15,204 bases of DNA, from the NCBI GenBank assembly GCA_964596245.1, contig CAZQSK010000013.1, positions 1-15,204 of the forward strand, in the 5' to 3' direction. Both the position numbers and the translations under genes were made by a program. Positions 1-5,660 of the stretch are shown one piece after another; the first letter of the stretch is position 1; each line of letters begins with the position of its first letter. The stretch is from RHKK01 sp964596245 (lineage in GTDB: Bacteria; Patescibacteriota; Patescibacteriia; 2-12-FULL-60-25). The notes beneath the pieces are model-generated. The model made no database searches, was not told where the DNA came from, and saw nothing but the letters and a program-made list of their open reading frames with translations.

Positions 1-336
1 CGTGAACAGCGCGATAATGCAAAACCACATCTGGTCACGGAAGTGTGAGAAGCGCTTGTCGAGTTTTAGATGGTGAAAAGCATCGGCGCCGATAAACGCT
101 TGAAAAGCGAACAGTAGGGAGGCGAGGAAGGCACCCAAAAAAGGAATGCCGTTGAGGAGCGCGTTTACGGTTGCGCTGACCGCAATGAACGGCCAATAGC
201 GTTTCCCATAGATAATGAGGGCGGCGAGAGCGATGCCGTTCGGAGCCAGAAGGACGGCGGGATAGGTTTGGCCGGTTCGGAAGATGAAGCGAGCCAACTG
301 TCCGGTAATGAGAAAAGCGAGCGCAAAAAGCGCCAT
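1..336 (-). CDS. MASE1-type integral membrane sensor protein, 5' part only
   Basis: The visible 112 residues are the N-terminus; the gene runs off the left edge. They are strongly hydrophobic, with membrane helices near residues 1-18, 27-38, 48-60 and 66-82. The stretch APNGIALAALIIYGKRYWPF matches the signature of MASE1, a membrane-embedded sensory domain usually followed by a histidine kinase, GGDEF/EAL or PAS module. The output domain lies outside the window, so the signal pathway is unknown. The start chosen is the ATG at 336, because AGAGGAG sits 6 nt upstream. The frame stays open and coding-like back to a GTG at 411, which would add 25 residues (QDKIQAAIRALKTRYQ...). A TACACT box about 12 nt before that GTG makes it a real alternative. 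The MASE1 call rests on remembered motif pattern, not on a search. Confidence 0.6.
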   Translation of the reverse strand, partial: MALFALAFLITGQLARFIFRTGQTYPAVLLAPNGIALAALIIYGKRYWPFIAVSATVNALLNGIPFLGAFLASLLFAFQAFIGADAFHHLKLDKRFSHFRDQMWFCIIALFT

Positions 337-438
337 GCCAATCTCCTCTTTTGAGATTGCCTGGTAGCGCGTTTTGAGCGCACGTATCGCAGCCTGGATC
401 TTGTCCTGCACAGGGATGCTCGTAGTGTACCGATCTAT

Positions 439-460
439 CAAAAAACCGCCACCGGCGGTG
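439..460 (-). terminator. Intrinsic terminator, second in tandem after tRNA-Asn
   Basis: Read on the minus strand, ACCGCC-GGT-GGCGGT forms a 6-bp GC-rich stem with a 3-nt loop, followed directly by TTTTTT. It lies between tRNA-Asn and the MASE1 gene, so it would insulate the membrane gene from tRNA transcription. Confidence 0.65.
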
Positions 461-490
461 CTCTCGCTCCCCTCGAATCTTAGCTCGGTT

Positions 491-522
491 TTTAAAACAA
501 AATAACGGCTTTCGCCGTTATT
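491..522 (-). terminator. Intrinsic terminator of tRNA-Asn
   Basis: On the minus strand AATAACGGC-GAAA-GCCGTTATT forms a perfect 9-bp stem with a 4-nt loop, followed by TTGTTTT. It starts 5 nt after the encoded CCA end of tRNA-Asn. Confidence 0.8.
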
Positions 523-527
523 TATTG

Positions 528-602
528 TGGCTCCGAGGCTGGGATTCGAACCCAGGACCAATGGATTAACAGTCCACTGCTCTACCGCTGAGCTACCTCG
601 GA
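528..602 (-). tRNA. tRNA-Asn (anticodon GTT)
   Basis: The minus strand folds into a 75-nt cloverleaf. The acceptor is TCCGAGG/CCTCGGA with discriminator G and an encoded CCA. The D-arm is GCTC/GAGC. The anticodon stem GTGGA/TCCAT has one G-U pair and its loop CTGTTAA gives anticodon GTT (Asn). The variable loop has 5 nt, and the T-arm is CTGGG-TTCGAAT-CCCAG. It has its own promoter and terminator, so it is a single-gene unit. The matching asparaginyl-tRNA synthetase is at the other end of the window. Confidence 0.97.
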
Positions 603-613
603 ATAGCGCGCGA

Positions 614-642
614 ATATTAGCAAATACCCTTAGGAGAGGCAA
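614..642 (-). promoter_or_regulatory. Promoter of tRNA-Asn
   Basis: On the minus strand TTGCCT (642-637) is followed after exactly 17 bp by TAATAT (619-614), with TG one base before it as in an extended -10. The tRNA 5' end is 11 nt downstream, which allows a very short 5' leader. Confidence 0.7.
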
Positions 643-656
643 GGCGGCGCTCGACA

Positions 657-706
657 TTGACATTTTGGCTAATTTATGGCAACTATGGGCTTCTAACGCA
701 TATATA
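657..706 (+). promoter_or_regulatory. Putative promoter of the zinc-ribbon gene
   Basis: A perfect TTGACA at 657-662 is followed at 18 bp by AACTAT (681-686), a weak -10. A second AT-rich box, TATATA at 701-706, lies 5 nt before the ATG and could drive a leaderless transcript. The gene has no Shine-Dalgarno. Which box is used cannot be decided by eye. Confidence 0.4.
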
Positions 707-711
707 TAAGT

Positions 712-1104
712 ATGGCATTCCAGAAACGTGATAACGGTTACGGCGCCCGCTCAGGCGGCAAGCGCTTCGGAGGTGGTGGGGGAGGAGCCCCGTGGAAGCG
801 TGCCGGCGGTGCAGGCGGAGATCGTCCGATGCACTCTGCGACCTGCGCCCAGTGTGGCGAGTCGTGCCAAGTCCCGTTTCGTCCGAATGGTCGCAAACCG
901 GTCTTGTGCAGCAACTGCTTCGGTAAAGACGGTGGACCTAAGAAGTCGTATGGCGATGATCGTCCGTCCTACTCTCCTCGTCCGAGCTACTCGGATCGTG
1001 GCGGAGATCGTGGTAGTGACGATGTCTCTGCACAGCTCAAAGCCATCCATTCCAAGCTCGACGCGATCATCATCGCTCTCGACGCAATCGAACAATCCGC
1101 CTAA
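712..1104 (+). CDS. Glycine-rich CxxC-x17-CxxC zinc-ribbon protein
   Basis: This 130-residue protein has a Gly/Arg-rich flexible N-terminus (residues 9-36), then a zinc-ribbon with Cys45, Cys48, Cys66 and Cys69. The spacing is exactly CxxC-x17-CxxC with VPFRP and KPVLC between, which matches the family named CxxC-x17-CxxC domain. A Ser/Tyr/Arg/Asp-rich linker (about 75-102) leads to a C-terminal amphipathic helix (about 105-128) that could oligomerise. The family is common in Candidate Phyla Radiation genomes. Its function is not established; RGG-like tails hint at nucleic-acid binding, which is inference. The gene stands alone between opposite-strand genes, has no Shine-Dalgarno, and its terminator overlaps its stop codon. 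The start is supported by the AT-rich box just upstream. Confidence 0.85.
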   Translation: MAFQKRDNGYGARSGGKRFGGGGGGAPWKRAGGAGGDRPMHSATCAQCGESCQVPFRPNGRKPVLCSNCFGKDGGPKKSYGDDRPSYSPRPSYSDRGGDRGSDDVSAQLKAIHSKLDAIIIALDAIEQSA

Positions 1105-1120
1105 CGGCGGATTTTCGTTT
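1094..1120 (+). terminator. Intrinsic terminator overlapping the zinc-ribbon stop codon
   Basis: AATCCGCC-TAAC-GGCGGATT is an 8-bp stem whose 4-nt loop contains the TAA stop. It is followed by TTCGTTT. The T-tail touches the stop codon of the convergent SGNH hydrolase gene. Confidence 0.8.
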
Positions 1121-1842
1121 TATGACAGTTTCGCTTTAATCAGAGTGAACCAGTCAAGATATCCGGCATCGCTCGGATGGAAAAAGTCAGCCGCGTAGTA
1201 TTTGCGCGGTTCTAAAGCGAAAGGGTCATTTGCGTGCTCTCGGAAGAGGTCAGCATACGAGACCCCTTGTTTGACTGCTGCGGACTTTAAGATCTCTCTG
1301 ACTTGTCTCGTGCGCCAAGTAAATAGCCAACGAGTTCCATAAGGGAGAAGCTTTGCCGTGCCGACATTCCCGGTAGAAACCAATACGACTTTGTCAGCCA
1401 ACTGTTTCGCCAACCGCAAGACACTGTCGATATCATGTTTCAGCTCCTTACGTTCTGTGAAGCGGACAACGTCGTTTCCTCCGATATGGATCATTATCAA
1501 ATCAAAGTGCCGGTCGCTTAATTTCTTTAAGCGCTCGATAAGTTCTCGTGTCTTGGCTCCGTTCACGCCGCGATTCTCGATCGAAGCATTCGGAAAATGC
1601 ACGCCGAGTAATCCCGCAAGAGAATGTTCGGGCGAAGAAGCGCCTGTGCCCACGGCTGTGCTGTCACCGATGACGAGAATGCTCATCCCGGAGTCGGGTT
1701 TGGTTCTCGAGAAAGGACGAGCCTTCATGGCGAGGACTCGTCCGATGTTGATTAAGCGTTTCGTTGCCAGATAATCCGCTCCTACAAGCAATGCGAGAGC
1801 GACGGCGATGAAGAGCGGAAACATGAGGACACGATAGCTCAA
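1120..1842 (-). CDS. SGNH/GDSL-family hydrolase, membrane-anchored or secreted
   Basis: This 240-residue protein starts with a hydrophobic segment (residues 5-26), either a signal peptide or a membrane anchor. The SGNH blocks are in order: GDST (59-62, catalytic Ser61), NRGVNG (90-95, block II Gly), GGND (121-124, block III Asn123) and DFFH (219-222, Asp219/His222). This fits lysophospholipase L1-like or acyl esterases; the substrate cannot be told. It lies 9 nt after the greA stop and is probably cotranscribed with it. The start used is TTG at 1842, with no good Shine-Dalgarno. An ATG six codons later (1824) is an alternative that shortens the hydrophobic segment only slightly. Confidence 0.88.
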   Translation of the reverse strand: MSYRVLMFPLFIAVALALLVGADYLATKRLINIGRVLAMKARPFSRTKPDSGMSILVIGDSTAVGTGASSPEHSLAGLLGVHFPNASIENRGVNGAKTRELIERLKKLSDRHFDLIMIHIGGNDVVRFTERKELKHDIDSVLRLAKQLADKVVLVSTGNVGTAKLLPYGTRWLFTWRTRQVREILKSAAVKQGVSYADLFREHANDPFALEPRKYYAADFFHPSDAGYLDWFTLIKAKLS

Positions 1843-1851
1843 TAGAGTCGT

Positions 1852-2328
1852 TTAAGACACCTTTAAAATTTCATATGAGATCGTCCCTCCCGGTGCTTGG
1901 AAATCAACCGTATCACCGACTCGGTGATGTAGGAGTGCCGAACCCAATGGCGAGAGATGGGAGATCTGTCCTCGAGACGGATCAGCCTCTTGTGGACCCA
2001 GAATTCGATACGTTTTCTCTTTTCCGTTGGCTTTGACGACCACGGTTGATCCCAGACGCACGGTTCCATCCACCGGACCTTTTTCAATTACGACCGCGCG
2101 CTTAATTCTTTCCTGCAAAGAGAAGATGCGCCCGTCGATGCGGGCGAGTTTGGCTTTGGCGTCCTGATACTCGGCGTTTTCCGAAAAATCTCCGAGCGTG
2201 ATGGCATGCGCGAGGTCTTCGACGATCTTTGGACGATCAACATTCTCCAAAACGTAGAGCGTACGCTTCATGCGTTCGACTGCTTCGGCGGTTAATTCGT
2301 TGGTTTCGGGTCCATGCGTGCGCATCAT
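1852..2328 (-). CDS. greA: Transcription elongation factor GreA
   Basis: The protein rescues backtracked RNA polymerase by stimulating transcript cleavage. From the ATG at 2328 it has 158 residues, the usual GreA length. The N-terminal coiled coil (about 12-80) carries the tip motif LGDFSENAEY with the acidic pair Asp47/Glu50 that positions the catalytic metal. DRPKIVEDL before it and a C-terminal FKBP-like domain (about 85-158), ending GGTISYEILKV, complete the family pattern. Two ATGs (2328 and 2325) are adjacent. The frame remains open into the run of Ns, but the length and family N-terminus support a start here. No Shine-Dalgarno is visible in the 9 bases before the gap. The SGNH hydrolase follows 9 nt downstream. 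Confidence 0.95.
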   Translation of the reverse strand: MMRTHGPETNELTAEAVERMKRTLYVLENVDRPKIVEDLAHAITLGDFSENAEYQDAKAKLARIDGRIFSLQERIKRAVVIEKGPVDGTVRLGSTVVVKANGKEKTYRILGPQEADPSRGQISHLSPLGSALLHHRVGDTVDFQAPGGTISYEILKVS

Positions 2329-2337
2329 CTGCGAACG

Positions 2338-2437
2338 NNNNNNNNNNNNNNNNNNNNNNNNNNNNNNNNNNNNNNNNNNNNNNNNNNNNNNNNNNNNNNN
2401 NNNNNNNNNNNNNNNNNNNNNNNNNNNNNNNNNNNNN
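2338..2437. other. Scaffold gap (100 Ns)
   Basis: Exactly 100 Ns are present, the conventional placeholder length for a join of unknown size. The greA promoter and the 5' part of the plus-strand gene ending at 2583 are lost here. Coordinates across the gap are nominal. Confidence 0.98.
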
Positions 2438-2583
2438 TTACGCGTATGACGCATCTCGATGACACGAACATGAACCCGTCGGCTGAACCGGTTGAAGTGA
2501 TGCCGGAAGAAGAGACGAAGGAAGAAGGCGCGCCCGCTGAGGAGGCTCCGGCCACCGAAGGTGGAGACACCGCCGCGATGTAG
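2438..2583 (+). CDS. 3' end of an unknown gene with an acidic Ala/Glu/Pro-rich tail
   Basis: The frame open from the gap to TAG at 2581-2583 encodes a short acidic tail (EEETKEEGAPAEEAPATEG...) that is probably disordered. A terminator follows within about 10 nt, which supports a real gene end. Internal ATGs at 2446 and 2470 could start 45- or 37-residue proteins, but neither has a Shine-Dalgarno, so truncation by the gap is more likely. No function can be assigned. Low-complexity acidic C-termini of this kind occur on many small proteins. Confidence 0.5.
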
Positions 2584-2591
2584 TTTGTTGA

Positions 2592-2616
2592 AAAGAGCCC
2601 TGAAAGGGGCTTTTTT
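2592..2616 (+). terminator. Intrinsic terminator
   Basis: GAGCCC-TGAAA-GGGGCTT forms a short GC-rich stem followed by TTTTTT. It ends the acidic-tail gene and lies just before the DUF2090 aldolase promoter. Confidence 0.75.
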
Positions 2617-2626
2617 CTTATCGCGA

Positions 2627-2635
2627 TGCTATAGT
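2627..2635 (+). promoter_or_regulatory. Extended -10 promoter of the DUF2090 gene
   Basis: TGCTATAGT matches the extended -10 pattern TGnTATAAT. No -35 box is seen at 17 bp, where the preceding terminator lies. The ATG is 10 nt after the box, so the transcript would have almost no 5' leader. Confidence 0.6.
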
Positions 2636-2645
2636 CTTGCTATCT

Positions 2646-3542
2646 ATGCCCGGATTCAACCGTCCTTTATATATTCTCGCCTTCGATCATCGGTCTTTCT
2701 TTGCCAAGAACCTCTTTGGAAAGACCAAAGACCTCAGCGATGATGAGCGATTCGTGATCGCCGACTTCAAACGGATGATTTATGACGGTTTTTTACTCGG
2801 TATCGAAAACGGCGTTCCTTCCGATGCGGCTGCTATCTTGGTTGATGAGGAGTTTGGAGCCGAGTTGCATGCCGATGCGAAAGAAAAGGGGATTATCAAC
2901 ATTTTGACGACCGAAAAGAGCGGTCAGGACTTATTTGATTTTGAATACGGAGAAGATTTTGGTGCGCACATTCTCGCGATTGATCCGGTATTTGCGAAGG
3001 CGTTGGTTCGCTATCGCCCCGATGGTGACGCGGAGGCAAATCGCGATCAGCTCTCGCGCCTGAAGATTCTAAGCGATTGGTGTCGTCAAAACGGAAAAGG
3101 ATTTTTGATCGAGCCGCTCATTCTTCCAACCGAGGAAGAAAAGGCGAGCATAGGACAAGAGGCATATGATCGGAATATTCGTCCCGCATTGACGGTTGAG
3201 ATGATTCGTCAGATGCAGGACTCGGGTGTTGAGCCCGATATTTGGAAAATTGAGGGCATGGAGGAGCCGGAGCATTATCAAGCAGTGGTTGAGCAGGCGC
3301 GTATCGATGGCCGCGATCAGGTGAGTTGCGTGGTTCTTGGACGAGCCGAAGATCCTGCACACGTAGAGAGGTGGTTGAGGAACGGTCGTCAGGTTGAAGG
3401 CGTTGTCGGTTTTGCGATCGGCCGCACCATTTTTTGGGATGCGCTTCAGCTCTACGCAAAAGAACAGGCCACACGCGAACAAGCGATTGAGACAATCGCC
3501 GCGAATTTCCAACATTTTTACGAAGTGTTCGCGAACGGCTAG
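2646..3542 (+). CDS. DUF2090 / IolC C-terminal-like class I aldolase
   Basis: This 298-residue protein is a predicted TIM-barrel. LYILAFDHRSFF (8-19), IYDGFLLGI (45-53), ILVDEEFG (64-71) and GFAIGRTIFW (255-264) match the DUF2090 family (PF09863), found fused behind the sugar kinase domain of some IolC proteins and related to LacD-type aldolases. Lys201 in DIWKIEGME is the likely Schiff-base lysine, by analogy with class I aldolases. The substrate is unknown, and no kinase or inositol gene is nearby. The ATG at 2646 was chosen because it follows an extended -10 by 10 nt; an in-frame TTG at 2637 is less likely. The stop overlaps the convergent exonuclease III stop. Confidence 0.88.
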   Translation: MPGFNRPLYILAFDHRSFFAKNLFGKTKDLSDDERFVIADFKRMIYDGFLLGIENGVPSDAAAILVDEEFGAELHADAKEKGIINILTTEKSGQDLFDFEYGEDFGAHILAIDPVFAKALVRYRPDGDAEANRDQLSRLKILSDWCRQNGKGFLIEPLILPTEEEKASIGQEAYDRNIRPALTVEMIRQMQDSGVEPDIWKIEGMEEPEHYQAVVEQARIDGRDQVSCVVLGRAEDPAHVERWLRNGRQVEGVVGFAIGRTIFWDALQLYAKEQATREQAIETIAANFQHFYEVFANG

Positions 3543-4312
3543 AACGAGAGTTCCAGCACGACCGGGCAGTGGTCTGAACCCATCGTTTCGTTATCGATCC
3601 ACGCTTTTTTGACGTGCTTCTCAAGTTCTTTGCTGACGAGGAAATAATCGATTCTCCAGCCAACATTGCGTGATCGGCTGTTGGTCTTTTGATCCCACCA
3701 GGAATAGTGTCCGCCTTCTTTTGTGAACATGCGGAAGGTGTCGATGTAGCCGGCTTTAATCAACTCGCTGACCCATTTGCGCTCAATCGGCATGAAGCCG
3801 CTGGTGTTTGCGTTTTCTTTCGGACGCGCAAGATCGATTTCTTCATGGGCCGTATTTACATCACCGCAGATGATAATCGGTTTCTTTTTGCGAAATGATT
3901 CCGCAAGCTTGAGGAAACGCTTATAGAATTCGAGTTTGAAAGCCAATCTCTCCGGACCCGAGCCGCCATTTGGAAAATAGACGTTGAAAAGAAAAAACTT
4001 TTCGTATTCGAGCAAAACGATGCGGCCTTCACCATCCAAAAATGGATCGCCGAAATTTGTCTCGGCAAAAATGGGCGAGATCTTCGAATAAACCGCTGTG
4101 CCGCTATAGCCTTTTTTGATTGCCGAGCTCCAATACGACTCATATCCATCCGGATGAACGAGTTTCGGTGATAGCTGTCCGACTTCAGCCTTGGTTTCCT
4201 GCAAGCCGACAATGTCGTATTTGGATTTATGCAACCAGTCCAAAAATCCCTTCTTTTCCGCGGCGCGGATCCCGTTCACGTTCCATGAAGCAAGGGTGAT
4301 GCGTTTTGCCAT
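3539..4312 (-). CDS. xth: Exodeoxyribonuclease III (AP endonuclease)
   Basis: This 257-residue ExoIII/APE1-family enzyme cleaves DNA 5' of abasic sites and removes 3' blocks in base-excision repair. The visible catalytic motifs are SWNVNGIRA (Asn11/Asn13), LQETK (metal-binding Glu39), GDVNTAHEEIDLA (Asp151/Asn153), WRIDYFLVS and GSDHCPV (Asp247/His248). The length is typical and no key residue is missing. The ATG at 4312 is preceded by TATCAT at a 6-nt distance and has no Shine-Dalgarno, consistent with a leaderless transcript. It diverges from rarA across 74 bp and shares a CTAG stop pair with the DUF2090 gene. Confidence 0.96.
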   Translation of the reverse strand: MAKRITLASWNVNGIRAAEKKGFLDWLHKSKYDIVGLQETKAEVGQLSPKLVHPDGYESYWSSAIKKGYSGTAVYSKISPIFAETNFGDPFLDGEGRIVLLEYEKFFLFNVYFPNGGSGPERLAFKLEFYKRFLKLAESFRKKKPIIICGDVNTAHEEIDLARPKENANTSGFMPIERKWVSELIKAGYIDTFRMFTKEGGHYSWWDQKTNSRSRNVGWRIDYFLVSKELEKHVKKAWIDNETMGSDHCPVVLELSF

Positions 4313-4318
4313 GCGGGT

Positions 4319-4324
4319 ATGATA
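4319..4324 (-). promoter_or_regulatory. Putative -10 box of the exonuclease III gene
   Basis: On the minus strand TATCAT ends exactly 6 nt before the ATG at 4312. A -35 at 17 bp would be TGTTCA (4347-4342), only a 3/6 match to TTGACA. The placement predicts transcription starting at or next to the start codon. Confidence 0.45.
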
Positions 4325-4351
4325 GGTCGCTCTTTGCGCGATGAACAGGCC

Positions 4352-4380
4352 TTGCCCGTTCTGTTCTTGTTCGATAGGCT
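4352..4380 (+). promoter_or_regulatory. Putative leaderless promoter of rarA
   Basis: TTGCCC (4352-4357), a 17-bp spacer and TAGGCT (4375-4380) are followed after 6 nt by the rarA ATG. The spacing is ideal for sigma-70 and would place the transcript start at the ATG. There is no Shine-Dalgarno in between. Confidence 0.5.
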
Positions 4381-4386
4381 GGTCTC

Positions 4387-5646
4387 ATGAAGGACCTGTT
4401 TGATCATGCCGCAGACAAGCGGAAACAGGCGGCCAAACCGTTGGCCGAGCGGATGCGACCTCAAAATCTGGAAGAAGTTTTGGGTCAGGACCATTTGATT
4501 GGCGAGGGGAAGCCTCTTCGGTTATTGATTGGCCAAGACGAAGTGCCGTCCATGATTTTTTGGGGGCCGCCCGGCTCCGGCAAGACAACACTCGCTCGGG
4601 TGATCGCGGGACAGACGAAATCCAAGTTTATTCCCTTGTCTGCTGTGATGAGCGGCGTTTCGGATATCCGCTTGGCGGTGCGCCAAGCGGAAGCTGATTT
4701 GAAATATCAGAATTCGCGTACGATTTTGTTTGTAGATGAAATTCACCGCTTCAATAAAGGTCAGCAAGATGCGCTTTTGCCTTTTGTCGAGGATGGAACC
4801 GTGACGTTGATCGGTGCAACGACGGAGAATCCGAGTTTTGAAGTGAACTCGGCTTTATTGTCTCGCGCCAAAGTATTTACGTTGAAAAAAATCGAAGCAG
4901 GCGACATCGAAAAGATTTTGAAACGAGCGTTGGTTGAGAAGGACCGTGGATTTGGCGGAACGGTTACGGCAGAAGAGGGCGTCATCGAGTCTTTGGCTGC
5001 CATGGCGGATGGCGATGCTCGTCAGGCGCTGAACGCGTTGGATCTCGCCGCCAAAGCAGGAGGGAACAAGATAACGATTGATATCGTGAAAGAAGCATTG
5101 CAACGCACCCACTTGCTTTATGACAAGGGTGGAGAGGAGCATTACAATATTATTTCCGCTTTGCATAAATCGTTGCGCGGCTCGGATGCGAATGCGGCAT
5201 TGTATTGGCTTGGTCGAATGTTGGAGGCCGGTGAAGATCCGTTATATGTTGCGCGTCGTTTGGTGCGTTTCGCATCCGAAGATATCGGGATGGCTGATCC
5301 GAATGCCTTGATTCAGGCGAATGCCGCGTATCAAGCCAGTCATTGGATTGGGATGCCGGAATGTACCGTTCATTTGGCGCAATGCGTTGTGTATCTCGCG
5401 GAAGCGCCGAAATCGAATGCGTTGTATGTGGCGTATGGCGAAGTTGCAGCTGATATTCGAGCCTTACCGAATGAACCCGTGCCTCTGCATATCCGAAATG
5501 CGCCTACAAAGCTCATGAAAGAGCTGGGTTATGGAAAGGGTTATATCTATAACCCCGATGTTGAAGGCCCGGTTGACCAGGATTATTTGCCGAATCGCCT
5601 TAAGGATAAGCGCTATTGGACGGGGCAGAAAAAGCCAAACAAATAG
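4387..5646 (+). CDS. rarA: Replication-associated recombination protein A (RarA/MgsA AAA+ ATPase)
   Basis: This 419-residue clamp-loader-like AAA+ protein is the usual length for RarA/MgsA/WRNIP1. It acts at stalled replication forks. The motifs are AERMRPQNLEEVLGQDHL (20-37), Walker A GPPGSGKTT (60-68), Walker B ILFVDEIHRF (113-122, Asp117/Glu118) and the sensor region GATTENPSFEVNSALLSR. The C-terminal half contains the MgsA oligomerisation helices, with SEDIGMADPNA and YLPNRLKDKRYW near the end. The start is supported by a promoter ending 6 nt upstream. The PBP gene begins 14 nt after its stop, so rarA heads a probable rarA-PBP-murF unit. Confidence 0.96.
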   Translation: MKDLFDHAADKRKQAAKPLAERMRPQNLEEVLGQDHLIGEGKPLRLLIGQDEVPSMIFWGPPGSGKTTLARVIAGQTKSKFIPLSAVMSGVSDIRLAVRQAEADLKYQNSRTILFVDEIHRFNKGQQDALLPFVEDGTVTLIGATTENPSFEVNSALLSRAKVFTLKKIEAGDIEKILKRALVEKDRGFGGTVTAEEGVIESLAAMADGDARQALNALDLAAKAGGNKITIDIVKEALQRTHLLYDKGGEEHYNIISALHKSLRGSDANAALYWLGRMLEAGEDPLYVARRLVRFASEDIGMADPNALIQANAAYQASHWIGMPECTVHLAQCVVYLAEAPKSNALYVAYGEVAADIRALPNEPVPLHIRNAPTKLMKELGYGKGYIYNPDVEGPVDQDYLPNRLKDKRYWTGQKKPNK

Positions 5647-5660
5647 GGTACACTCAGCCC

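Noticed and set aside
165..383. A 72-residue minus-strand frame at the left end
   Set aside because: It is a shadow; the neighbouring minus frame gives a coherent MASE1-type membrane protein.
3118..3666. A 182-residue minus-strand frame across the DUF2090/xth junction
   Set aside because: It has no recognisable protein character and overlaps two confidently identified genes.
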